The notes: generated from the sequence alone by a model not told the origin. DNA of 64,000 bases from Corynebacterium epidermidicanis (GCF_001021025.1 NZ_CP011541.1:1-64000); one strand, 5' to 3'; shown: positions 28,273 to 39,025, counted from the stretch's first letter. Made by a program: numbers and translations.

Positions 28273-28321
28273 GTAAAGAAATCGTAAAAGTGCAGGCAGT
28301 AGGCGCAAAGAAAGCGCAAAG
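28273..28321 (+). promoter_or_regulatory. Candidate KdpE operator, helically phased repeats
   Basis: Four hexamers of the form G(T/C)AAA(A/G) lie on one strand at 28273, 28284, 28305 and 28316, spaced 11, 21 and 11 bases. OmpR-family regulators such as KdpE bind direct repeats at about one helical turn. The site is about 125 bases before the first small ORF of the kdp operon. Confidence 0.5.
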
Positions 28322-28445
28322 ATCACCTAGGGGCGGGCGTCGGCACGCCTAGCGTTAGCAATGCCAGTCCAACCACGGGGCTGGGCGGAGGACGCAGCCA
28401 CGCCCTCTCGCTCACTGCACAAAAACGCAAGAGGTCGACCTAAAG

Positions 28446-28535
28446 ATGACGGATCTGTTGATCGTCGCCTTCATGATCGCCAACTTCGGGGTAGCAGCTG
28501 CCATCGCGGAGTTTCTCGGTCGGGAGGGCAAATGA
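28446..28535 (+). CDS. 29-residue membrane peptide before kdpF
   Basis: ATG 28446 opens MTDLLIVAFMIANFGVAAAI followed by AEFLGREGK. This is a single hydrophobic helix with a charged end, and its stop overlaps the kdpF start (ATGA-type). It resembles KdpF in size and topology but not in sequence. An AGAGG lies about 12 bases upstream. It may be an extra small subunit of the Kdp pump or a leader peptide. Confidence 0.55.
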   Translation: MTDLLIVAFMIANFGVAAAIAEFLGREGK

Positions 28536-28615
28536 ATATTGCATTGCTGTTGATTGTGTTGGGATTGCTGGGCTATCTGGTGGTCTCCCTGATTGATCCG
28601 GAGCGATTCGCATGA
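28532..28615 (+). CDS. kdpF: K+-transporting ATPase small subunit KdpF
   Basis: 27 residues: MNIALLLIVLGLLGYLVVSL then IDPERFA. The end PERF is the KdpF signature. It stabilises the KdpABC complex in the membrane. The stop overlaps the kdpA ATG. Confidence 0.88.
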   Translation: MNIALLLIVLGLLGYLVVSLIDPERFA

Positions 28616-30318
28616 CCGGCGGTTTTGTGCCCGGCATTGCACAGGCAGCTGTCCTTGTAGCGATGCTGGCAGCAGCCTATGTACCTTTGGGCAACTGGAT
28701 GGCAAAGGTATATCAGTCCGAAAAGGACTGGGGAATTGAAAAATTCATCTATGGCGTACTTCGGGTCGATCCGAAACAGGGACAAACGTGGCGCAATTAT
28801 GCCAAGGCGCTGCTGGGGTTCTCGCTGGCGTCGATAATTGCGCTGTACGCGCTGCAGCGGCTGCAGACGGTGTTGCCGAGCTTCGGAAATCCCCGCGAGG
28901 AAGCGGTCGAGCCGTACATGGCGTTTAACACCGCGGCGTCGTTTGTGGCGAATACGAACTGGCAGTCCTACTCCGGTGAGGCGACGCTGACCAATGCGGT
29001 GCAAATGCTCGGCCTGACGGTGCAGAATTTCGCATCGGCCGCCGTCGGTATGGCGGTGGCGATCGTGCTGACCCGCGCGCTCGGGCACCTGCCGTTTCGG
29101 TCCGGTAGCCAGGCCGAACCTGGCCTCGTGGGCAACTTCTGGGTGGACCTAACCCGTGGCTTGGTGCGCGTGCTGCTTCCGGTGGCGTTCCTCATCGCGG
29201 TGGCACTGGTTGCGCTGGGCACAATGCAGTCCTTTGGCTCCAACCTGGTGACGCACTTAGGTGTGGAGATCCCGCGTGCCCCGGTGGCCTCCCAGGAAGC
29301 CATCAAACTGTTAGGCACTAACGGTGGCGGTATTTTCGGTGCGAATTCCGCGCACCCTTTTGAAAACCCGAACTCGATCACCAACGTCATTGAGATATTT
29401 TCCCTGTTGGTCATCCCGTTTGCTCTGTTCCGCACCTTCGGCGTGATGCTCGGCAATCAACGCCAGGCCTACACTCTGCTTGGTGTCGCCGGCGGGATCT
29501 GGGCCGCGATGTTGGTGCTGGTCACGTGGGCGCAGCACACCCTGGTGGGCGCTGCGGCGCAGGCAGCCGGCGCAAACACGGAAGGGCTCGAGGCCCGCTT
29601 TGGTGTGAATGCTTCGGCGCTGTTCGCAGTCTCGACCACCGGCACCTCCACCGGCGCGGTGAACTCGATGCACGATTCCTATTCGCCACTCGGTGGCGGA
29701 CTATTGATCCTGAATATGCTGCTCGGTGAAATTGCCCCGGGTGGTGTGGGAACAGGACTCTATGGTCTGCTGATCGTCTCGATCCTCACCGTGTTCATCG
29801 GCGGCCTGCTGGTCGGTCGCAGCCCGGAGTTCCTGGGCAATCGCATCACCAAGCAGGAGATTTCCGCGGTGTGCCTCTATATCTTGACCATGCCGATCCT
29901 GGTGCTCGCGGGCGTGGGAGCTTCGCTCGCGCAGCAGAAATTGGTGCAAGATTCGGCTACGAACATGGGCGAGGCAGGCACAGCGCAAAATGCGCACGGC
30001 ATCTCGGAAGTGCTTTACGCTTACACCTCAGCCTCCAACAACAACGGTTCCGCGTTCGCGGGGCTCACCGTTACTGACCCATGGTGGCAGGTCACCCTGG
30101 GTGCCGCGATGCTGCTCGGTCGTTTCCTGCCGATCGTGTTCACCCTCTATCTCGCGGGTTCGCTGGCCAAACAGCGCCCACAGGCCACCACCGCCGGCAG
30201 CTTGCCGACGACCGGCTTGACCTTCGCCACCTTGACCATCGGAGTGATCATCCTGGTGGCAGCTCTAACATTCTTCCCAATCCTTAGCTTAGGTCCGCTC
30301 TCGGAGGCCCTGGTATGA
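28612..30318 (+). CDS. kdpA: K+-transporting ATPase subunit A
   Basis: 568 residues with about ten membrane segments. Filter-loop motifs include [48 protein letters not shown] and [12 protein letters not shown]. KdpA is the K+-selective channel-like subunit of the high-affinity pump. Its stop overlaps kdpB. Confidence 0.97.
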   Translation: MTGGFVPGIAQAAVLVAMLAAAYVPLGNWMAKVYQSEKDWGIEKFIYGVLRVDPKQGQTWRNYAKALLGFSLASIIALYALQRLQTVLPSFGNPREEAVEPYMAFNTAASFVANTNWQSYSGEATLTNAVQMLGLTVQNFASAAVGMAVAIVLTRALGHLPFRSGSQAEPGLVGNFWVDLTRGLVRVLLPVAFLIAVALVALGTMQSFGSNLVTHLGVEIPRAPVASQEAIKLLGTNGGGIFGANSAHPFENPNSITNVIEIFSLLVIPFALFRTFGVMLGNQRQAYTLLGVAGGIWAAMLVLVTWAQHTLVGAAAQAAGANTEGLEARFGVNASALFAVSTTGTSTGAVNSMHDSYSPLGGGLLILNMLLGEIAPGGVGTGLYGLLIVSILTVFIGGLLVGRSPEFLGNRITKQEISAVCLYILTMPILVLAGVGASLAQQKLVQDSATNMGEAGTAQNAHGISEVLYAYTSASNNNGSAFAGLTVTDPWWQVTLGAAMLLGRFLPIVFTLYLAGSLAKQRPQATTAGSLPTTGLTFATLTIGVIILVAALTFFPILSLGPLSEALV

Positions 30319-32354
30319 CCACTCAAATGAAGGTGAAGGCTGACGACAATAAGTCGTCGGCAAGCGCTGCGCTTAAGATTCTGCCGCGTAAGATGTTGCC
30401 CCAAGCTCAAGCCCGCAACCCGGTGTTGTTCGTGGTGTGGGTGGGGGCGCTGCTCACCACGTTGTTCTCGATCGGGCAACCGAGTGTGTACGCCTGGACG
30501 GTCACCGTGTGGCTGTGGGCGACGATCGCGTTCGCCGCGTTCGCCGAGGCATTCGCGGAAGGTCGCGGCGCAGCCCAGGCGGATAGTTTGCGCGCGGTGC
30601 GTGACGACGCCATGGCGAATCTCATCACCGCCGATGGCGTGGTGCAGGTGGCGGCCGCCGAACTCAAGCGTGGCTCTGAAGTGCTGGTGAGCGCCGGGGA
30701 AACGATCCCGGGCGATGGTGACGTCATCGAGGGTGCCGCCACGGTGGACGAGTCCGCAATCACGGGTGAATCCGCACCCGTGCTGCGTGAGGCCGGTGGC
30801 GATCGCTGCGCCGTGACTGGTGGCACGGTGGTCATTTCGGATCAGATCCGGATGCGGATCACGTCAGAGCCGGGCGAGACGTTTGTTGACAAGATGATTG
30901 GGCTGGTGGAGGGCGCGCAACGCCGGAAAACCCCCAATGAGATCGCGCTCAGTATCTTGCTGTCCACCCTCACGATCCTGTTCCTCATCGCGGTGGTAGC
31001 GCTCGCCCCGTCCGGCCTGTTCGCCGGGGTGCGCCTGGAGCCACTGTCGCTCATTGCCCTGTTGGTGTGCCTGATCCCGACGACTATCGCCGCGCTACTA
31101 TCCGCAGTGGGCATCGCGGGCATGAACCGTCTGGTGCAGCACAACGTGCTGGCCACCTCTGGGCGTGCGGTGGAAGCCGCGGGCGACGTGGCGACGCTTC
31201 TGCTGGATAAAACCGGCACGATCACCTACGGAAATCGGCAGGCCACAGCGCTATTTGTGGCCGAGGGGATTGAGGAAAACTACGCTGCCGCGGCGGCGCG
31301 GGTAGCGTCGATCGCGGATGAGACTCCGGAAGGCCGGTCGATCGTCACCTGGCTGACCTTCACCTATGACCTCCCCGCCGAGGCGAGTGCAGCGGAAAAG
31401 ACCGCAGAGATCATCCCGTTCACCGCTACTACCCGCATGTCGGGTATCGACATTGATGGTCGCATCTTGCGTAAGGGTGCTGGTGACGCGGTGCGGGCGT
31501 GGGTCGAGGAAGCCGGTGGAAAGTGGCCCACCACGGTGGAAAATGAGATCGAACGCATCGCCCAGGACGGCGGTACTCCGCTGCCAGTGGCGGAAGAAAC
31601 CGCAGATGGTGCGCGCCGGGTGTTGGCGGTAGTCCAGCTGACGGACGTCGTAAAGCCTGGTATGGCGGAGCGCTTCGCGGAGATGCGCGCCATGGGCATC
31701 AAGACGGTGATGGTCACCGGCGATAACCCGCTGACGGCCGCGGCGATCGCGCGGGAGGCTGGAGTGGATGACTTCATCGCGGAGGCCACTCCAGAGGATA
31801 AGCTCGCGCGCATCAAGCAGGAGCAGGCCAGCGGACGCATGGTCGCGATGACCGGCGACGGCACCAATGACGCCCCGGCGCTCGCGCAGGCCGACGTGGG
31901 CGTAGCGATGAACACGGGCACCTCCGCAGCCAAGGAAGCCGCGAACATGGTCGACCTTGACTCCGACCCGACGAAGCTTATCGACGTCGTTCGCATCGGC
32001 AAACAGTTGCTCATCACCCGCGGCGCGTTGACCACGTTTTCGCTGGCCAACGACCTCGCCAAGTACTTCGCGATCCTTCCCGCACTCTTTGCCAGCCAGC
32101 TGCCACAGCTGGGACGGCTCAACATCATGCATCTGCATTCGCCGCAGTCAGCGATTGTGTCCGCGGTGATCTTCAACGCGCTGATTATCGTCGCGTTGAT
32201 CCCGCTGGCGCTGAAGGGCGTGAGCTACAAACCGGCCTCCGCCGCTAGTTTGCTGCGCCGCAACCTGGGAATTTGGGGGTTGGGTGGCGTGATTACCCCG
32301 TTCATTGGCATCTGGTTGATTGACCTGGTCGTCCAGCTACTACCTGGAATGTAA
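30315..32354 (+). CDS. kdpB: K+-transporting ATPase ATP-binding subunit B
   Basis: 679-residue P-type ATPase. Phosphorylation site [12 protein letters not shown], actuator ITGESAPV, hinge [18 protein letters not shown], and ion helix SLNDL-type [16 protein letters not shown]. It hydrolyses ATP to drive K+ uptake through KdpA. Confidence 0.97.
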   Translation: MTTQMKVKADDNKSSASAALKILPRKMLPQAQARNPVLFVVWVGALLTTLFSIGQPSVYAWTVTVWLWATIAFAAFAEAFAEGRGAAQADSLRAVRDDAMANLITADGVVQVAAAELKRGSEVLVSAGETIPGDGDVIEGAATVDESAITGESAPVLREAGGDRCAVTGGTVVISDQIRMRITSEPGETFVDKMIGLVEGAQRRKTPNEIALSILLSTLTILFLIAVVALAPSGLFAGVRLEPLSLIALLVCLIPTTIAALLSAVGIAGMNRLVQHNVLATSGRAVEAAGDVATLLLDKTGTITYGNRQATALFVAEGIEENYAAAAARVASIADETPEGRSIVTWLTFTYDLPAEASAAEKTAEIIPFTATTRMSGIDIDGRILRKGAGDAVRAWVEEAGGKWPTTVENEIERIAQDGGTPLPVAEETADGARRVLAVVQLTDVVKPGMAERFAEMRAMGIKTVMVTGDNPLTAAAIAREAGVDDFIAEATPEDKLARIKQEQASGRMVAMTGDGTNDAPALAQADVGVAMNTGTSAAKEAANMVDLDSDPTKLIDVVRIGKQLLITRGALTTFSLANDLAKYFAILPALFASQLPQLGRLNIMHLHSPQSAIVSAVIFNALIIVALIPLALKGVSYKPASAASLLRRNLGIWGLGGVITPFIGIWLIDLVVQLLPGM

Positions 32355-32372
32355 GAAGAGGAGAACAAGGCA

Positions 32373-32924
32373 ATGAAGAGCTATCTGCGCAATATGGTGG
32401 CGGGTTTTGTCGCCGTGGTGCTATGCATGGTGGGCCTGGGGCTGGTTTATCCCGCGAGCGTGTGGGCGGTGTCCCGCCTCACCGCGGAGCGCGCCGAGGG
32501 GCACGTGGTCTACGACGGCGACTGCGCGGTGGCATCCCGATTGCTGGCCGATGGCAGGGAAGGAGCCGGTTGGTTCGTGGGCCGCGCGCCGGGCATGACC
32601 AACTTGGGCCCGGCTGCGCCGGAGTTGACCGAGTCCATCGGGAAGCTGAAGCAGGAGATTGCCCAGCGGGAAGGGGTCGCCGAAGCTGATGTTCCCGCCG
32701 ATGCCGTCACTGGATCGGGTTCGGGTGTCGATAGTGATATCAGCCCCGAATACGCCCAACTGCAGGTCCCGCGTGTGGCCCGTGAGCGGGGGATGACGCC
32801 GGATGAGGTCGCCGAGCTCGTCGCCCAGGCTACGGTGCCGCGTGGTCTCGGTGTGCTGGGTGAGGAAGTGGTCAATGTTTCCCGGTTGAACCTGTCTTTG
32901 CCAGGCGGGGAGCGCTGCAACTAG
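32373..32924 (+). CDS. kdpC: K+-transporting ATPase subunit C
   Basis: 183 residues with one N-terminal membrane helix (MVAGFVAVVLCMVGLGLVYP) and an external domain containing ASRLLADGREGAGWFVGR and VNVSRLNLSLPG. AGGAGAACAAGGCA precedes the ATG. It assists ATP binding by KdpB. Confidence 0.95.
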   Translation: MKSYLRNMVAGFVAVVLCMVGLGLVYPASVWAVSRLTAERAEGHVVYDGDCAVASRLLADGREGAGWFVGRAPGMTNLGPAAPELTESIGKLKQEIAQREGVAEADVPADAVTGSGSGVDSDISPEYAQLQVPRVARERGMTPDEVAELVAQATVPRGLGVLGEEVVNVSRLNLSLPGGERCN

Positions 32925-32947
32925 TGGTGGCGCTTTAAGATACGGAC

Positions 32948-35497
32948 ATGAGCGAGGAGATGTCGCATAACGGGCGCCCACGCCCCGGCACGTTGAAGAT
33001 TTACCTGGGCGCGGCCCCCGGCGTGGGTAAGACCTGCGCAATGCTTAACGAGGCGCAAGCCCTGCAGGCTTCCGGCAAGAAGGTCCTGGTAGGCATCGTC
33101 GAAGACCACGGTCGCACCTACACTCGGCAGCTCGCGGAGGGGCTGCCCCGCCAGGCGCTGCTGCCCGGGGTGGGGCGCGGTGAGCTCAATGTCGCCGGGG
33201 TGTTGGCGGCCGCCCCGCAGGTCGCCGTGGTGGACGAGTTCGCCCACTCCAACCCGACAGGCGCGCGACACGCCAAGCGCTGGGGCGACGTGCAGGAGCT
33301 TCTCGACGCCGGCATCGACGTCATCTCCACGATGAACATCCAGCACCTCGAATCCCTCAATGACGTGGTCAGCGAGATCACCGGAATCACGCAGCAGGAA
33401 ACCGTACCGGATGAAGTGGTGCGCGCCGCCGACACCATCGAGCTGGTGGACATCTCGCCCGAATTCCTACGCACTCGGCTCAGCGACGGCCACGTCTACA
33501 GCGCAGAGCGGATCGGGCCCGCACTGAACAACTACTTCCGGCTCGGCAACCTCACCGCGCTACGCGAACTAGCCCTGTTATGGCTCGCCGATCAAGTCGA
33601 CGACGCGCTGAACAAGTACCGCACCGAACAACACATCACCGACACCTGGGAAACAAAGGAGCGGGTGGTGGTGGCGGTGGAAAACGCCGCGCACGCCGAG
33701 CCATTGATTCGCCGCGGGCGTCGGATTGCCACCAAGTCCTCCGCGGAACTGCTGGTGGTCCACGTGATCAGCGGTGATTCCTTTACTACGGGCAACACCG
33801 CGACGCTGGCCCGGCTGCAGGAACTCGCCGAGGACGTGGGCGCCAAGTTGCACCAGGTAACTGGCGACACCGTGCCGGAAGCCCTGCTGAATTTCGCGCG
33901 GGCCGCGAATGCGACCCAGTTGGTGCTGGGGGCGACGCCGCGGCGTCGATATGCCCGGCTCCTCGGCGAATCAGTGGCGGAGGCGGTGCTGCGTAACTCC
34001 GGCAAGATTGACTGCCATATGGTGAACCTGCCACTGAAATCACGGTCGCGGGTGCGGGCCCTTTTTCAGCTGCCAAGCACCGGCTGGTTGGGTATTGCCT
34101 GGCGGTGGCTCAGCGCCCTGGTGGCGCCGGCGCTGCTCACGGTGCTGCTGGAATGGTGGGGCGCGCAGGATCTGGGCACGGGCACAATCGCGGCGTTTTA
34201 TTTTGCGTTGATTCTGGCGATGAGTTTGGTCGCCGGGCTCGGGCCGGCGCTGCTGACCGCTGTGGTGTCGGGGTTGGTCGTGAACTGGTATTTCACCCCG
34301 CCGCTGCACACGTTCAACATTTCCGAGCCTGCTAACGCGGTGGTGCTGGTGGTCATGGTGGCTACCGCGTTCGCGGTGGGCATTCTGGTTCAGCGCGCGC
34401 AGCAGGAACGCCTGCGGGCAGCTGGTGCTGCCCGAGACGCCGAGCTGCTGACCATCTTTTCCCGGGCGGCGCTAGGGGAAGAACCCGTCGAAAGGCTGCT
34501 GGCCAAAGTTGCGGAAGCCTTCGGCTGCTCCAGCGCGGCGGTGCGAGATCCGGCCGGGGTGGAGCTCGCCCGATGGGACTCGATTCACGGCCCGACTGGC
34601 GGGGAAGTCACCACGCATGTCGATGCGCACAACGGCCAGGTGCGCCTCACGCTCGTCGGTCCCGCCCCCGCAGCGAAAGACCGAGCATTGGTGCTGGTAG
34701 TAGCTGATTACCTGGCCGGGGTGTTCTGGCAGCAGGCACTCGCACGGGAAGCAGCCCGCGCCGACGCGATCGCCGCCGCCGACGACCTCCGCCGCGCGCT
34801 CCTGGCCTCCGTGGGACACGACTTGCGCACGCCCCTGGCCACCGCGAAGTTGGCGGTATCCTCGCTGCGCAGCTCAGAGGTCGAATTCAGCGCGCAAGAC
34901 CGGGAAGACCTACTGGTTGGTGTGGAGGAAAGCATCGATCAGCTCACCGATCTGGTCACCAACCTGCTCGACTCCTCGCGGCTCGCGGCCGGTGCTGTCA
35001 CGGCGCGCCGGGATGTGGTTAGTATCGCCGAGGTCGTGCACCGCGCCGTCGCATCCTGCTCCTTCGGCGCGTCCGTGGACACCATGCGCCGCGTCGTGGT
35101 CGACCCTTCCGTGCGGATCCAGTGCGTGGCCGATGCGGCCCTGCTCGAGCGGGTGGTGGCGAACCTCGTCGATAATGCGCTGCGCTACTCGACGGGCCTG
35201 GTGTGGATCAGTGGCCAGCTTATCGACGCCTCCGTGCTGCTCACCGTCTCCGACACCGGACCCGGCGTGACGCCTGACATGCACGAAAAGATGTTCCAGC
35301 CTTTCCAACGGCTCGGGGACACGAACAACGATAATGGGGTAGGACTCGGGCTTTCCGTGGTCAAAGGATTTGTAGAAGCGATGAATGGTTCCGTGACAGT
35401 GCTCGACGGGCCGGGCGCAGCTTTCGTGGTGCGCCTGCCTGCGGAAACTGCCGCGGCCGAGGAAGGCGGTGCTGGTGGCAAAAATACTCGTAGTTGA
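32948..35497 (+). CDS. kdpD: Osmosensitive K+ sensor histidine kinase KdpD
   Basis: 849 residues. The N-terminal KdpD domain has Walker A GAAPGVGKT and VVDEFAHSNPTGARHAKRW. A USP-like domain follows at about 230-365, then four membrane helices (DUF4118, about 385-480), a GAF-like part, the HisKA box VGHDLRTPLATAK, and the HATPase boxes VDNALRY and GVGLGLSVVKGFVEA. It senses low K+ or osmotic stress and controls KdpE. Confidence 0.96.
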   Translation: MSEEMSHNGRPRPGTLKIYLGAAPGVGKTCAMLNEAQALQASGKKVLVGIVEDHGRTYTRQLAEGLPRQALLPGVGRGELNVAGVLAAAPQVAVVDEFAHSNPTGARHAKRWGDVQELLDAGIDVISTMNIQHLESLNDVVSEITGITQQETVPDEVVRAADTIELVDISPEFLRTRLSDGHVYSAERIGPALNNYFRLGNLTALRELALLWLADQVDDALNKYRTEQHITDTWETKERVVVAVENAAHAEPLIRRGRRIATKSSAELLVVHVISGDSFTTGNTATLARLQELAEDVGAKLHQVTGDTVPEALLNFARAANATQLVLGATPRRRYARLLGESVAEAVLRNSGKIDCHMVNLPLKSRSRVRALFQLPSTGWLGIAWRWLSALVAPALLTVLLEWWGAQDLGTGTIAAFYFALILAMSLVAGLGPALLTAVVSGLVVNWYFTPPLHTFNISEPANAVVLVVMVATAFAVGILVQRAQQERLRAAGAARDAELLTIFSRAALGEEPVERLLAKVAEAFGCSSAAVRDPAGVELARWDSIHGPTGGEVTTHVDAHNGQVRLTLVGPAPAAKDRALVLVVADYLAGVFWQQALAREAARADAIAAADDLRRALLASVGHDLRTPLATAKLAVSSLRSSEVEFSAQDREDLLVGVEESIDQLTDLVTNLLDSSRLAAGAVTARRDVVSIAEVVHRAVASCSFGASVDTMRRVVVDPSVRIQCVADAALLERVVANLVDNALRYSTGLVWISGQLIDASVLLTVSDTGPGVTPDMHEKMFQPFQRLGDTNNDNGVGLGLSVVKGFVEAMNGSVTVLDGPGAAFVVRLPAETAAAEEGGAGGKNTRS

Positions 35498-36170
35498 TGA
35501 CGACTCCCGGCTGCTCAAAACGCTGGCCATCAACTTCCGAGCGCGTGGCTATGACGTGGTCACCGCAGGGACCGGCACCGACGCCCTGCGGCTGGCAGCC
35601 TCGGCCTCGCCCGACGTCATCGTGCTGGACATGGGCCTGCCCGACATCGACGGCGGCACCGTCCTCGAAGGGATCCGTGGCTGGTCCAACGTACCCGTCG
35701 TGATCCTCACCGCCCGCGCCGACCCGCTCATCTCCGCAGCCGCCCTGGACCGCGGCGCCGACGACTACGTCACCAAACCCTTCGCCATGGAGGAACTGCT
35801 CGCCCGCATCCGCGCTGCCCTACGACATGGGGGCCCGCGCCCGGCCGGCACCACCGCCGTATCGACGCCCGTCATCGAAGTCGACGACCTATATATCGAC
35901 ATCGCCAGCCACGAACTACGCAAAGCCGGCGCATCCATCCACCTCACCCCGACCGAATGGGGAGTCCTCGCGATGCTCATCCGCGCCCAAGGGGCCCTGG
36001 TGCGCAAAGAAGAAATCCTGGCGGAAGTCTGGGGCGAAAGCTACCGCGACCAAGGCCACTACCTGCGAATTTACACATCCCAGCTGCGACGCAAGATCGA
36101 AGACGACCCCTCCCAACCACGACACCTCCTGACAGAGCCAGGGTTGGGGTATCGGTTTGTGGTTGGGTGA
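35469..36170 (+). CDS. kdpE: KdpE response regulator
   Basis: 233 residues from GTG 35469 (GTG 35475 is possible), overlapping the kdpD end by 29 bases. The receiver domain has VVDDDSRLLK, phospho-aspartate in VIVLDMGLPD, and YVTKPFAMEELLAR. The C-terminal winged helix ends HLLTEPGLGYRFVVG. It activates the kdp promoter, probably at 28273-28321. Confidence 0.95.
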   Translation: MLVAKILVVDDDSRLLKTLAINFRARGYDVVTAGTGTDALRLAASASPDVIVLDMGLPDIDGGTVLEGIRGWSNVPVVILTARADPLISAAALDRGADDYVTKPFAMEELLARIRAALRHGGPRPAGTTAVSTPVIEVDDLYIDIASHELRKAGASIHLTPTEWGVLAMLIRAQGALVRKEEILAEVWGESYRDQGHYLRIYTSQLRRKIEDDPSQPRHLLTEPGLGYRFVVG

Positions 36171-36199
36171 TTGGTTGGTTTTGGTTGGTTTTTGGGGTT

Positions 36200-36437
36200 A
36201 GGCCTCGGGGGCGCGGTGTTGCGGGTTGGCCGGGCCCCGTGGGTGGTGGTGTTGCGGGTTGGTTGGGCCCCAGGGGTGGTGGTGTTGCGGGTTGGTTGGG
36301 CCCCGGGGGTGGTGGTGTTGCGGGTTGGCTGGGCCTCGGGGGCGCGGTGTTGCGGGTTGGCCGGGCCCCAGGGGTGGTGGTGTTGCGGGTTGGCCGGGCC
36401 CCGTGGGTGGTGGTGTTGCGGGTTGGCCGGGCCGGGT
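36200..36437. repeat. 33-bp GC-rich tandem repeat, about seven units
   Basis: The anchor ttgcgggttgg starts at 36219, 36252, 36285, 36318, 36350, 36383 and 36416, so the period is 33 bases with one 32-base unit. Units differ in gggcccc(a/g)ggggtgg against gggcctcgggggcgcgg. Reading frames pass through on both strands only because 33 is a multiple of three. The array lies directly after kdpE and before the split DUF222 gene. No gene is seen from 36171 to 36562. Confidence 0.9.
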
Positions 36438-37042
36438 GAGGCCTAAGTTATTTGTGGTACAAAAAGCTACCAATTTGTGATCTGCTACATCTTGCGCAAA
36501 CTAGTTTTGCGGCTAAAATAGAACACGTAAGCGAATCTCGAATATTCACCGAGGGGGTGGCCATGACTCACATTAGGGCAGCGCAGCTAGCAATTAAACA
36601 CGCGCTTTTGGAGCGTTGCGACGCCTCGATGGTCGCTGATCTTGTCGCCCTCAAAGAAGATATTGCCAGGTTGGAAACGAAAATTGCAGCGCAATCGGAC
36701 GTCGGAACGCTCTGTAAAGAAGGTATGACGCGACGGGCTGCGAGGAGGGCTGTTCGGCGGGCGGATAACCCGTGGTTTGAGCAGGTAGGTGTCGAACACC
36801 AAGACGAAATTCTCGGTGGATTGGAACAACTTTCGGATCGATCTGATCAACGAGAGGCAATTTATCGTGCTGCAGCCGAGGCAGCCCCGCATAGTTCGCT
36901 GCATCAGATTAGAAACTTCACCAACAAACTGGTTCGTGAGGAAAACTCCCGGCTATCCCACAATCCTGACATCGCATTTAGCCTGCGGAAATTCTGAAGC
37001 GTCCTGGGTTTTGTTCCTACTCACTTTTGAGAGGATTGGAAC

Positions 37043-37360
37043 ATGGCCAAGAGGTATTCACAGGAGTTCAAGGATCGCGCGGTGCGGATGCTGATCGATC
37101 GTTTAGCCGATGATGGCTCGTGTTCTCAGTGGCAGGCGGTCAATGAGATCGCACCGAAGCTAGGGATCGCGAATGAATCGCTGCGCCGCTGGTACGAGCA
37201 GCATTTAGTGAACGCGGGTGAACGGCAGGGGCTTACGCGTGAAGAGCATGAGGAGATTAAACGGCTCAAACGCGAGGTTGCGGAGTTGCGGCGGGCGAAT
37301 GAGATTTTGAAGACTGCTTCGGCTTTTTTCGCAGCGGAGCTCGACCGTCCGGCCCGATAA
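37043..37360 (+). CDS. IS3-family transposase OrfA
   Basis: 105 residues with an HTH (KRYSQEFKDRAVRMLIDRLA.. IANESLRRWYEQH) and a leucine-zipper-like end (EEIKRLKREVAELRRANEIL). The heptamer TTTTTTC at 37324-37330 lies in the right phase for -1 slippage, and the orfB frame is open from there, so an OrfAB fusion can be made. Confidence 0.93.
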   Translation: MAKRYSQEFKDRAVRMLIDRLADDGSCSQWQAVNEIAPKLGIANESLRRWYEQHLVNAGERQGLTREEHEEIKRLKREVAELRRANEILKTASAFFAAELDRPAR

Positions 37361-38268
37361 TGATTGCTTATATTGATGAGTATAGGGATCGTTTCGGGGT
37401 CGAGCCGATTTGCCGGGTATTGGGCGTGAGTCTGGAGGGAGGGTTTATCACCTCTCGTGGCTACCGGCTGGCGAAGAGCAGGCCAGCGAGCGCCAGAAGC
37501 ATACGAGACAGGATCCTGATCGATGAGCTCAAGAAGATCCACACCAAGAATTACAGCGTCTACGGGGTGCGGAAGATGTGGCATGCAGTGCGGCGTGCTG
37601 GTTGGGATGTTGGCCGTGACCAGGTGGCTCGGCTCATGAGAATCGGTGGAATTGAGGGTGTTCGCCGGGGACGCGCCCCAATCACAACCCGGCCCGTTCA
37701 GGAAGTAGATTCTCGTCCGGATCTGGTCAATCGGCAGTTCAAGGCCAGTAGGCCCAACCAGCTGTGGGTTGCTGATATCACGTATGTACGAACCCTATCC
37801 GGCTTCGTGTATACAGCGTTCGTTACTGATGTGTATAGCCGCAAGATTGTGGGTTGGGCGACGCGTTCTTCGATGAAAACCGAGGCGCTACCACTAGAGG
37901 CACTCGAGCAGGCCATTCAGGGAGCGAAAGATACTCTGGTGGATCTGACGCATCATTCCGATCATGGCTCGCAATACACGAGTGTTGCCTACAACGAGAA
38001 ACTCGCTGACTACGGGATCAAGCCCTCCACCGGGAGCGTGGGTGATTCCTACGATAACGCGCTAGCCGAGGCTGTCAACGGCCTGTACAAAGCCGAGCTG
38101 ATCTATTCCCAGCCCTGGTTCTCACTGACCGAGGTCGAGTTTGCGACGTTGAACTGGGTCCACTGGTGGAACCACGAGCGCCTCCACGAAGCCCTCGGAT
38201 ATAAGAGCCCTGCAGAGATCATCGATATGTATAATCACACCCGGGTCAGCGAGCTGACCCCCGTATAA
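37360..38268 (+). CDS. IS3-family transposase OrfB, DDE integrase core
   Basis: 302 residues. The DDE residues lie in [22 protein letters not shown] and DNALAEAVNGLYKAEL. Its ATG overlaps the orfA stop (taATG). Intact, so the element may still move. Confidence 0.94.
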   Translation: MIAYIDEYRDRFGVEPICRVLGVSLEGGFITSRGYRLAKSRPASARSIRDRILIDELKKIHTKNYSVYGVRKMWHAVRRAGWDVGRDQVARLMRIGGIEGVRRGRAPITTRPVQEVDSRPDLVNRQFKASRPNQLWVADITYVRTLSGFVYTAFVTDVYSRKIVGWATRSSMKTEALPLEALEQAIQGAKDTLVDLTHHSDHGSQYTSVAYNEKLADYGIKPSTGSVGDSYDNALAEAVNGLYKAELIYSQPWFSLTEVEFATLNWVHWWNHERLHEALGYKSPAEIIDMYNHTRVSELTPV

Positions 38269-39025
38269 GAAGCGGAACAAAACCCAGGACGCTTCAATTC
38301 CGCATGCAACGACAAGATGAACATGGTGGCTGCCGTTTTCACGGCTACCTTCCCGCCCGCGACGCAGCTTTACTACAAGCACTAATTGATCAAGCTTTCA
38401 AGACCGTCGCCGATGAGGAAGGAAAACTTACCGTCGACCAGCGAAATGCCGAGGCGTTTGGTGAAGTCATCCGTATGGCCAGCAGCCATCGCGTAGTCAA
38501 TACAGGGCACGCTGCCCTCGTTGTCTCGGTGCTCGACACCGATGAATTCGATGTCCACGCGAAGTTCGGCACCAACACCGGCGTCGACCTCAGCCTGTTC
38601 GATATCGCGCACCTGGCCGGAGATCGAATCAGTGACTACATCGCCGTGCACACCCACAGCGGAGCAGTGAAAAGCCTGATCACCGCACGTCGATCTGCGA
38701 ACTTCTTCCTGCGCATCGCCCTGCTCGCCGAACAATTCGTCTGCCAATACCCAGGCTGTGATGAACACGCCGGACGATGCGACGCCCACCACATCACCCC
38801 CTGGGCACGCGGAGGCCCGACCGGCCTAGAAAACCTCGGCCTACTTTGCCGAAAACACCATAGACAAAACGACGACAGCCACCGAAGATCCCACCTGCGA
38901 AAACACGATGGTCAATGCACGTGGCACGACAGAGGAACAGCCACCCCCAACAACTCCCCAGCCGCCAACCGGGCAGCGGGGCGCCGAATCAACGATCAAC
39001 ACCCGCGCCCACCAGGGCCAAAAGA

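Larger units (their letters stand above)
36995..38296 (+). mobile_element. IS3-family insertion sequence, complete
   Basis: 1302 bases bounded by perfect 23-base inverted repeats (TGAAGCGTCCTGGGTTTTG.. at 36995-37017, ..CCCAGGACGCTTCA at 38274-38296). The flanking attc is duplicated (36991-36994 and 38297-38300). It holds orfA and orfB in the -1 arrangement of the family. Confidence 0.95.

Noticed and set aside
36200..36437. CRISPR array
   Set aside because: Units run directly into one another and are similar throughout; there are no unique spacers and no cas genes.
36171..36480. Proline/histidine- or valine/glycine-rich proteins encoded by the 33-bp array
   Set aside because: All frames stay open because the period is 33; there is no ribosome site, no conservation evidence and no ordinary sequence outside the array.
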